In this document: positions 55,730 through 64,000 of the stretch, piece by piece
How positions within the stretch are numbered: the first letter of the stretch is position 1
Layout: each line of letters opens with the position of its first letter
Assembly: GCF_947179165.1 (NCBI RefSeq)
Contig: NC_077239.1
Span: forward strand, 33,184,134 to 33,248,133
Direction of reading: 5' to 3'
Length of the DNA stretch: 64,000 bases
Source of the DNA: Solanum dulcamara
Taxonomy: Eukaryota; Streptophyta; Magnoliopsida; Solanales; Solanaceae
Notes under the pieces: model-generated
What the model saw: the letters and a program-made list of their open reading frames with translations, nothing else
The model's database searches: none
Told to the model about the DNA's origin: nothing
Made by a program: the position numbers and the translations under genes

Positions 55730-58700
55730 TGTCACGACCCAATCTCGTAGGCCACGATTGGGGTCCGACCTGGACCCTCGTATACGTAACTGTCAAATAT
55801 AGCCAAATTGAACTATGCTAATTTGATACTACACCCAAACACCCCAATGGGTCAAAACTTTTTTATGTACATATAGCCTCTTTCATTCGTACCATATCAT
55901 AAAATGGCACACAAGTGAACAAGGCTACCATAACATAAAAACATTTACAATACTTCGTATAGGCACAATTGAGACAACTTACACTTAACCAACATACACG
56001 TGACTACATACCTCTAAAAATAGTAACAATAATATATGGCGGGACAGGCCCCCCGTCGTACCCCTAAATAAACAAACATATACATCGTAGGTTCAGTACC
56101 CCCAAACTCAGCTCTGATACAATGGAGCTTCTTCCAAATTGGCTAAGCGGAATCCTAAGCTGGCAGATCCCTGAAATGTGCATTCGTACCTACGGGCATG
56201 AAATGCAGCTCCCAAAGAAAGGGGGGTCAGTACGATATATGTACCGAGTATGTAAAGTACAAAATATCATAACTGAGACAACAACTGAAATAGGGATGCA
56301 GGGGCAAGTATAACATTAAGCCATCTATCATATCTGCATCTTATAAAATAAAGGCATACAGACTATCATCACGTACTGTATCCGGACCGTTTGAGGACTC
56401 GGTGTAACAACTACATCATTTTGTCATCATATGCACATATGTACCATTAGCACTGTAGAACGTATAGCCCGATTTATGTATATAGCAAGTACAAATCGAG
56501 GAACGATGGCCCGATCAACATATCATATAATAATACTGAGGAATAACGACCCAATCCGTATATCGTATAATAATGCCGAGGTACGATGGCCCGATCCATA
56601 TATCATATAATAATACCGAGGAACGACAACCTGATCTGTATATCATATAATATTACTGAGGAACGACGGCCCAATCCGTATATATATAATACGCTGAGAG
56701 ACGTTCGGCCTAATTCTTATATAATATAATGTATATACATGCACGTAAAACTTGATAACATATCAAACATCTCTTAACATATTATCATAAAGTATGTCCA
56801 AGAGCCTCTAGGTATAGGAGCTTACACATCCAATCATTATTCAGTATGTAGAAGGCTCGAGAGTAGTAGCTTAACTACTTTAAGACTTCTAGCATTCAGG
56901 AGTGAACACGAGTCATGAGTTATGTCCGAAACTTATGAATGGAACTACCTCCAAACTCGTATCATATATCAATACTTATATTTAAGACATTCCAAAAGAA
57001 AGGAGAGGTAGGCTTTACGTATATTACTTTTCATCATATAGGAGCCTCAGAAGGTACTAACTCAGTTATCGCAGGAGTTCTAACATCGGGAAGTGAATAA
57101 GATTTATGAACCATACTCGGGGTTCTATGAATGAAATTATTCCCACATTACATATACCATCCACTTATGTCTAGACATGCTAAGAGAAAAGAAGAGTTAA
57201 GCCTTACATACCCTCTGTTTTTCATCAGCTACGAGACAGTGAGAGACACTAACTCAATTAGCATAGGAGCTCTCACTTCCAGAAGTAGGTAGGAGTTGTG
57301 ATTCATATTCAGAGCTTCATGAGTAGATTTTCCCCCACATTTCATATGCACATCATACTTAATACCAAGACATGCCAAGATAAAGAAAGGATAGCTTTAA
57401 TTACTCACCACTTCCTAGCGTATGGAAGGCTTGAGGAGCCCTAGTTCACTTACTATAAGAGTTTTTTCATTAAGAAGTAAATGAGGACCGTAAATTACGC
57501 TTGGCATTTATTAGTAGATTTATCCTCAAGCTCATATCATTCATTAATTAACTTAAAGACATGCCAAAAGAAAGGAGAGACAGGCTTTACATACCTCTTA
57601 TGGATTACTCATAACCACGTTTGCGTCGTCGTCCTCTAAACCTATTTAATATGAAAATAATACTCATATTAGTAACCTTTAACTTTCAATCTTCTAAATC
57701 CACAACCAAGAACCCATAGAATCAATTCCTTATTTGCCTTTCTCGACTAGTCTCGACTAGTCTATTAGTTAGTTAAGAAGTTAACGGAATTTGGGCGGCA
57801 TCTCCTCTATAACTCGCCCTATACGAATTTCCAATTACATATTCAATTAGTAAAGCCAACCAAAAACAATAATAATCAGCCAATACACAATTATACCACT
57901 TCAACATTACACAAAACAAGTCCCAAACAGCCCATTCAAGACTACGACTCCAAAATACGGTTTTCAATCTTTATTTCGTAAAATCTTCACCATATGAAAT
58001 GGAGTGTCATGTGTCTGCAACCATAAGTACTTATACCCATATTTAGACATGTTCCAGCCCTGCAAAACTACAAAACAATTTCCAATACGACACTACAATA
58101 ACAACGACACTAGTTACATTTTAAGCCACTAGAGTACGTCAAAACAGTCCTTATACGACCTGCACCTTCCTTCAGCCATAACGTCCATATTTTCATGTCT
58201 CCAATTCATTTTTACACACCCATAATATGCTTAAAACTTTACCAAAATGTGGGAGAAGGGAATAAAGCCATACCTTAACAAACGGCTTCCCAAACTTGCT
58301 GAAAATTAACTTCAGAAACTCTTTGACGCGGCTGAACTTTTGTGACTGTTTGCAGCCCTACCTTGCTGCCCCAACTATCAATTTCCATTGTTAAACACCT
58401 CCACTTAGTTGAGGAATATCTTATATAATTAATTTACGGAGAAAAATCGGAGGGCTTACCTTAAAGTAGCCATGGCCGACACCCTTCTTTCTTGCTCCCT
58501 AGGTTCTCTTTTTTTTGTTAAATTTTTCTAAATTTTAAGGTGTATACAGCATGTAACAGCTATATATATGCATCCTTAGGAGGTGACACATGGCATCTCC
58601 CTAGGGGTGACATATGGCATCCCCCCATAGGGCGCCACCTTAATTATGCCTCTAATCCTTGGCTATCACATGGCAGCGTAGGGTCCACCCAAGTTGCTGC

Positions 58701-59115
58701 ATCACCTACTTGACCTAAGTAGGTGCATCACCTACTTGTCCAAGTAGGTGCATCACTTACTTGCTTCGAGTAGGCTCGTCGTCTCTTTATTTCTCTTCCG
58801 TGGGTTCGTAATCTCATCTCACTCTAAGAGCCTATGTATTCCTTGCTACTTAAGCTCGATGTGTACTCAATTATCTTAGTTATGTAAGATGTCTAAGTAG
58901 GTAGCTTACGCAAGAAAGTGGAGTCCTATGACCCATTACTTGGCTTCCTACTCCTTCCGAATTCTTATAACCCTATTTCCAATCTTTCCTATTATGAGGT
59001 ATCTCATTCTCCTTTCCTTAGATTTATTTGATACGTGGTGGATAATCTAGATCACATGACACTTTTTAAGAGACTTAAGACAGTGTCCCATGGTGCGAAA
59101 GTACGGAGCATAACA
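55730..59115 (-). repeat. Family C 3' LTR (3386 bp)
   Basis: Plus-strand start TGTCACGACCC at 55730, end GGAGCATAACA at 59115 (minus-strand start TGTTATGCTCC). The promoter-like part near 58560-58690 has a TATATATA box followed by CACATGG and CATATGG where family B has CACGTG. No gene inside; the frame 56122-56313 is repeated in the right LTR (within 62401-62688) and has no recognisable product. Confidence 0.88.
56497..56705 (+). repeat. Tandem repeats (about 41 bp, five units) in the family C 3' LTR
   Basis: Units share GAGGAACGAYGGCCCGATCC followed by RTATATCATATAATAATRC, starting near 56499, 56541, 56579, 56620 and 56660. The array is repeated in the right LTR at about 62932-63140. Each unit contains a TATAT/ATATA hairpin-prone stretch. 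Confidence 0.8.
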
Positions 59116-59225
59116 TCCTTCACCTCTTTAGAAAATTCATCCTCGAATATTAACTCTCATAAGGTCTAAAAGGATTTCAGGAAATTTCTATAATAGTTGT
59201 CATATACAAGCCTTTATTACCCAAG

Positions 59226-59690
59226 TTAAGAGCTGAGATTACCTACAGACAGGGGGACCAAGTACGGATATTTATTCTTCATCTCCTCCACAACTTCCCA
59301 AGTCACCTCTTCTCTATTTTTATTTTGCCACAACACCTTGACGGAGGCCACATCTTTGGTGCACAACCTTCTGACTTGGCAATCAAGTATGGCTATAGGG
59401 TGTTCCTCATACGAGAGTTTCTCTATCTGATATAATTGATGTGGGGACCCCATGAAGTCTTATCATTTCCTTGATATACAACCTCACATAGTCCTCAGGT
59501 GAGTATGTCATCCCGACCGAAAGGAAATAGGCTGATTTGGTCAGTCTACTCATGATAACCCATATGGAATCACTCTTTCATAGAGTGCAAAGTAAGCCTA
59601 TAATGTAACCCATATTAATTGCTTCCCATTTCCAAGTTGGAATTTCCATCTCCCGTAATAGTCCACTAGGCTTCTGATGCTCGATCTTGT
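59226..59690 (-). pseudogene. Family C integrase and chromodomain fragment
   Basis: Reading leftward from 59690: an integrase core piece (IEHQKPSGLLREMEIPTWKW, then SIWVIMSRLTKSAYF, then RLYIKEMIRLHGVP), broken by a stop, joins near 59440 directly to the chromodomain part (LSYEEHPIAILDCQVRRL, then VKVLWQNKNREEVTWE) and ends with a stop at 59226. Compared with family A (2844-4020), most of the integrase C-terminal region is deleted at the join. Gag, protease, RT and RNase H are absent. It marks C as derived from a chromovirus related to A. Confidence 0.85.
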
Positions 59691-62143
59691 TTAATTTATT
59701 TCACAGGTTTTCTTATCCCAACTTATAATACTCTAGGCATATTCTACTGTGCCTTGACTCAGATTTTCTTTCTAATTCTCTTATCCCACATCATATTGAA
59801 ATTACTGACTTCTTATTATTTTTATTAAGTAGTCACTTGATCTCATCCTTAGCATACTAATATTCGTAGGTTACATAACTCTTCTTGTACACTTTTGTAC
59901 AAAGTGCGTTCAATTATATTCATAGCCTTTTCTTCTCTTGACTTATTCTGCTCCACATATTTCATTATACTAACACGTAGTTGCAGTCTATTTTGTCATA
60001 TTTGTTTTGCTTTCTTTACTTACTCTTAAGTTCTCTTATATTCTACCTTAGGAGAGACTTCGTATCCTTCCTCTTGTGCTACTTGTATGTCGCAATATCA
60101 GTAGTCAATAACTCTGTTGCCAACATCTTGAACTTTAGTCAGGTATAGCCTTGCTATCCTTTAAATTACCTTTAAGTTACTCAGTGTTATTCTTTTATCG
60201 TATTCATCTCTTTTGTATACACCCATTCTATGATGTCATATCGTTCGAGGTCTTTACCAGTAATTTCCCAGCACTATCTCAGATATCATCTTGTCTTCTA
60301 TCTATTTATTGCTGGTTTTTAGATCTCATTGGGTTGTGCCAGTACGGGGTCTCTCACTTGAAGTTTAAGTATTCACATTAACATGCTGTAATGTCAATTG
60401 ATTTCATCTCAAGCTTGTATTTCTCATATCCACTTCCCCCTTTTAGGGTGTCTCCATGACATTGCCTATTTATTTTTAACTTTTCAAATGCATATGCGTC
60501 TTTTCCAATATATTTGGTATACTGTACCATATTCGTATCTTGCTTTGGATCATCTACACTTATTGTGTACCCAACACAAGCTTCTAATTTGTTGAACAAC
60601 ATACCAAGTCTGCCTCAATAATGGTTTTACCTCACCATCCTGTCGTCGTAGTACGCCTTTAAATTTATACCCATATGTTCTACTTTCGTTCCAATGTCAT
60701 ATTCAATTAGTTGTCTATCTGGGGTGCTTTTGGTAAAATTTCCTTATTATCTCTCTCGTCTGTGTCTATCTTATGTTCTATACACGGGGGATCTTATACT
60801 ACTTCTATATCATTTGGAACACATTATTTTCGCATAAGACTTTTTCTCATTTCCACAATGTATTCTGTTCATCCATCTTTATTTTTATTATACCAGTCCT
60901 CTCCTAGCACCCATTCTACTTCGTTGCTCAGCTGTTTACCGCTTGGTCTTCCATAGTTCCATCACTTTTAGCATTCATATCCTCAGCTCCACATGTCATG
61001 TCTTATTGCTCCACTGTTATCTCGCTTTCTTCTTGTTTATTCCTTTCAGTCATTCTCTCTTTCCTTGTGCTTATCATCATCTCCATTATTGTGTAACCTT
61101 GCTTAAAACTTTCCTTTAGCACTTGATAAGTCTCTCTTATGGATCCTATAGTTTGCTTTGTCGTCATATCTTTGGCCACTTTTCTACTTTACTTATTTTT
61201 ATAAAGATCCTCATTATCTTCCACTGTATATTCTATTTGTATTCCACCTCACTGTATAATATTGCTTAACCTCTTTCATGCTTCTTATTATGGGTTAAAT
61301 TCACTCGGTGAAATAAGCGTGCTTACCCTTTTTCCCTTCTTAGTCAATTTTATCCTTAATATCTGACAAGCTGTCTTATTGATACTTCATATCCATCATA
61401 ATTCTCCTCCCCTTATACTCTTGTCTTACTCACACCATTACTTCTTTTAACCATAACTCATCATAATTTATCCCTGTGTATCAATTCAGCAATTAACTTA
61501 TTTCTCGAGGTCAGCCATACTCGTAAGTTAGTCCAATCTTATCATTACGGTGGACACGACCTTTCAAGATATATTACAACCCTATAGCTCATTCTCTTTT
61601 TATTTCTCAAAAAATTTTGGATAGAGTTTCCTCTGTATTTTTTACTATCTCAAAATCTGCATTCAGAAAATACCAACAATACCTCCAGGGCCAACATATA
61701 TATTCATATCACATCATATCACAGACACACAAGGCGCCCAATATCAATAATAGTATGAAATGATGTACTTACCTCATATGTCCACTCGAACTGTACCTGT
61801 TAAACTTTCTTGTTTAACTTTCCTTTCACTTTTCAGCTTTAGATGTCAATTGTATTTCAACACCTTACCTAACATACGTCTTTCATGCCTTTGCTTACCT
61901 GCGTGCTTTGTAACTTTCAATATCGTCAGTCCATTTCTTCCAGAAGTGTCATTTTTCTGCTGTAGTCAGAGGTTAGTATAAGGAATCTCATTGCCTATGA
62001 CTCGGCTCTACCGCACGATCTTAGATATGAAAGAAAGTAATATCCTAAATGTCTTGTAGCCTCCTGCTTATAGATTTGGTGCAAAACACACCGATAAACA
62101 AGACTCTCCTAGACACGGTCTGTAGACACTCCAAGGATGAACT
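59691..62143 (-). other. Family C internal non-coding region (about 2.45 kb)
   Basis: Pyrimidine-rich on the plus strand (purine-rich on the element strand), with no protein blocks in any frame. Listed small frames (60151-60381, 60378-60602, 60711-60956, 61760-61981) are short and motif-free. The last 530 bp match the family B interior, so this part is the common leader. The remainder is of unknown origin. Confidence 0.6.
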
Positions 62144-62155
62144 GCTCTGATATCA
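62144..62155 (-). other. Family C primer binding site (one mismatch)
   Basis: The minus strand reads TGATATCAGAGC, four bases from the LTR end at 62160. The same mismatch occurs in element E. Confidence 0.85.
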
Positions 62156-62159
62156 CTTT

Positions 62160-64000
62160 TGTCATGATCCAACCCCGTAGACCGCGACTGGGGGTCCGAC
62201 CTGGACCCTCGTATATGTAACTGTCAAATATAGTCAAATTGAACTATGCGTAATGTGATACTATACCCAAGCACCCCAATGGGTCAAAACCTTTTCATAT
62301 ACATGTAGCCTCTTTCTTTCGTACCATATCATGAAAGGGCACATGAGCCAACAAGGCTGCCATAATATAAAAACATTTACAACACGTCGTATACGCATAA
62401 TTGAGACAACTTACACTTAACCCATATACACGTGACTACAGACCTCTAAGAATAGTAGCAGCAACATATAGAGGGACAGGGCCCCCGCTGTACCCCCGAA
62501 TAAATAAACATATACATTGTAGGTTCAATACCCCCAAACTCAACTCCGATACAATGGAGCTTCTTCCAAACTGGCTGAGCGGAATCCTAAGTTGGCAAAT
62601 CCCCGAAATGTGCATCCATACCTGTAGGCATGAAATACAGCCCCTCGAAGAAAGGAAGGTCGGTACGATATATGTACCGAGTATGTAAAGTACAAAATAT
62701 CATAATTGAGACAACAACTGAAATAGGGATGCAGGGGAAAAGTATAACGTTTAGCCATCTATCATACCTGCATCTTATAAAAAAAAGCATACAGACTATC
62801 ATCACGTACTCTATCCAGCCCGTTCAGGGACTCGGTGTAAAAACTATATCATTTTGTCATCATACGCACATATGTAGCATTAGCGCTGTTGAACGTACAA
62901 CCCAATCCATGTATATTCCAAGTACACGTCGAAGAACAATGGCCCAATCCATATATTATATAATAATGCTGAGGAACAATGGCCTGATCCGTATATCATA
63001 TAATATGCCGAGGTACGACGGACCGATCCATATATCGTATAATAATGCCGAGTAATGATGGCCCGATCCATATATCGTATAATAATATCGAGGAACGATG
63101 ACCCAATTTGTATACATATAATACGCCGAGAGACATTCGGCCTGATCTTTATATAATATAATGCATATACGTGCACGTAAAACTTGACAACATATCAAAA
63201 ATCTCTCAATATATTATCATAAAGTATGTCCAAGAGCCTCTAGGTATAAGAGCTTACACATCCAATCATTATTCAGTATGTAGAAGGCTCGAGAGTAGTA
63301 GCTTAACTACTTTAAGACTTCTAGCATTCAGGAGTGAACACGAGTCATGAGTTATGTCCGAAACTTATGAATGGAACTACCTCCAAACTCGTATCATATA
63401 TCAATACTTATATTTAAGACATTCCAAAAGAAAGGAGAGGTAGGCTTTACGTATATTACTTTTCATCATATAGGAGCCTCAGAAGGTACTAACTCAGTTA
63501 TCGCAAGAGTTCTAACATCGGGAAGTGAATAAGATTTATGAACCATACTCGGGGTTCTATGAATGAAATTATTCCCACATTACATATACCATCCACTTAT
63601 GTCTAGACATGCTAAGAGAAAAGAAGAGTTAAGCCTTACATACCCTCTGTTTTTCATCAGCTACGAGACAGTGAGAGACACTAACTCAATTAGCATAGGA
63701 GCTCTCACTTACAGAAGTAGGTAGGAGTTGTGATTCATATTCAGAGCTTCATGAGTAGATTTTCCCCCACATTTCATATGCACATCATACTTAATACCAA
63801 GACATGCCAAGATAAAGGAAGGATAGCTTTACATACTCACCACTTCCTAGCGTATGGAAGGCTTGAGGAGCCCTAGTTCACTTACTGTACGAGTGCTTTC
63901 ATTAAGAAGTAAATGAGGACCATAAGTTACGCTTGGAATTTATGAGTATATTTACCCTCAAGCTCATATAATTCATTACTTAACTTGAAGACATGCCAAA
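62160..64000 (-). repeat. Family C 5' LTR (truncated by window end)
   Basis: Matches 55730-57545. The first kilobase is clearly diverged, with frequent substitutions, while about 63226-63816 is almost identical to 56793-57386. It contains its own copy of the 41-bp tandem array (62932-63140). The frames of 72-141 residues in it overlap this array and are not genes. Confidence 0.88.

Larger units (their letters stand above)
55730..64000 (-). mobile_element. Family C LTR retrotransposon, mostly non-coding, truncated by window end
   Basis: Two direct LTR copies (offset about 6430), the left complete and the right partial, flank 3.04 kb of interior. A PBS lies next to the right LTR, so the element is on the minus strand. 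Only 465 bp of integrase/chromodomain sequence remain near the left LTR. LTR words (GGGTCCGACCTGGA) and the leader are shared with family B. It is inserted in the inverted LTR of the D/E family. Confidence 0.85.

Noticed and set aside
62630..63055. 141-codon frame and the overlapping minus-strand frames in the family C LTR
   Set aside because: They follow the 41-bp tandem array and are not conserved as frames in the other LTR.

Overview
The window is plant nuclear DNA, most likely from a Solanaceae species; this is an inference from the chromovirus (Ty3/gypsy, Tekay/Del-type) LTR families whose ends read TGTCACGACCC...GGGTCGTGACA and from a Stowaway MITE with CTCCCTCCGTT ends. There are no bacterial-style operons, no CRISPR array and no recognisable tRNA or rRNA gene. 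One plausible host protein gene is present. Nearly everything else is transposon sequence of different ages, often nested.

Region by region. (1) 1-10853: an almost complete, very young minus-strand Ty3/gypsy element (family A). Its two LTRs differ at only four positions that I noticed, and its gag-pol is a single reading frame broken by three stop codons. It sits inside the LTR of an older element. (2) 10854-18412: that older element (family B), with LTRs of about 3.6 kb and only 697 bp of non-coding internal sequence. Its LTR promoter region carries a cluster of CACGTG G-boxes beside a TATA box. (3) 18413-24843: decayed LTR pieces in both orientations and a minus-strand gag remnant (family G). 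(4) 24844-29390: AT-rich intergenic DNA with local tandem repeats and the first copy of a 1-kb dispersed repeat. (5) 29391-37433, minus strand: a multi-exon gene for an IDM1/ROS4-like nuclear protein (Agenet, two IDM1-type repeats, a TPL-binding-like domain, two PHD fingers, a GNAT acetyltransferase domain). I assembled it exon by exon from splice sites and reading-frame continuity. (6) 37434-45117: upstream DNA, two LINE remnants, a fold-back MITE, a Stowaway MITE and the second copy of the 1-kb repeat. (7) 45118-55729: two decayed gypsy elements of one family placed head to head (E on minus, D on plus). D is followed at its polypurine tract by an LTR in the wrong orientation. (8) 55730-64000: a further minus-strand element (family C), related to B, reduced to a short integrase fragment and about 2.5 kb of non-coding internal DNA, and cut by the window end.

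How it fits together: the host gene's family protects loci from DNA methylation by acetylating histone H3, and here it lies in a transposon-dense neighbourhood between two direct 1-kb repeats. The most unusual signals are the reversed LTR at the polypurine tract at 54086, the head-to-head 5' ends around 47 kb, the mosaic divergence of the LTR pairs of families B and C, the G-box cluster in the B LTR, and the repeat-rich intron right after the splice donor inside the first PHD finger of the host gene.
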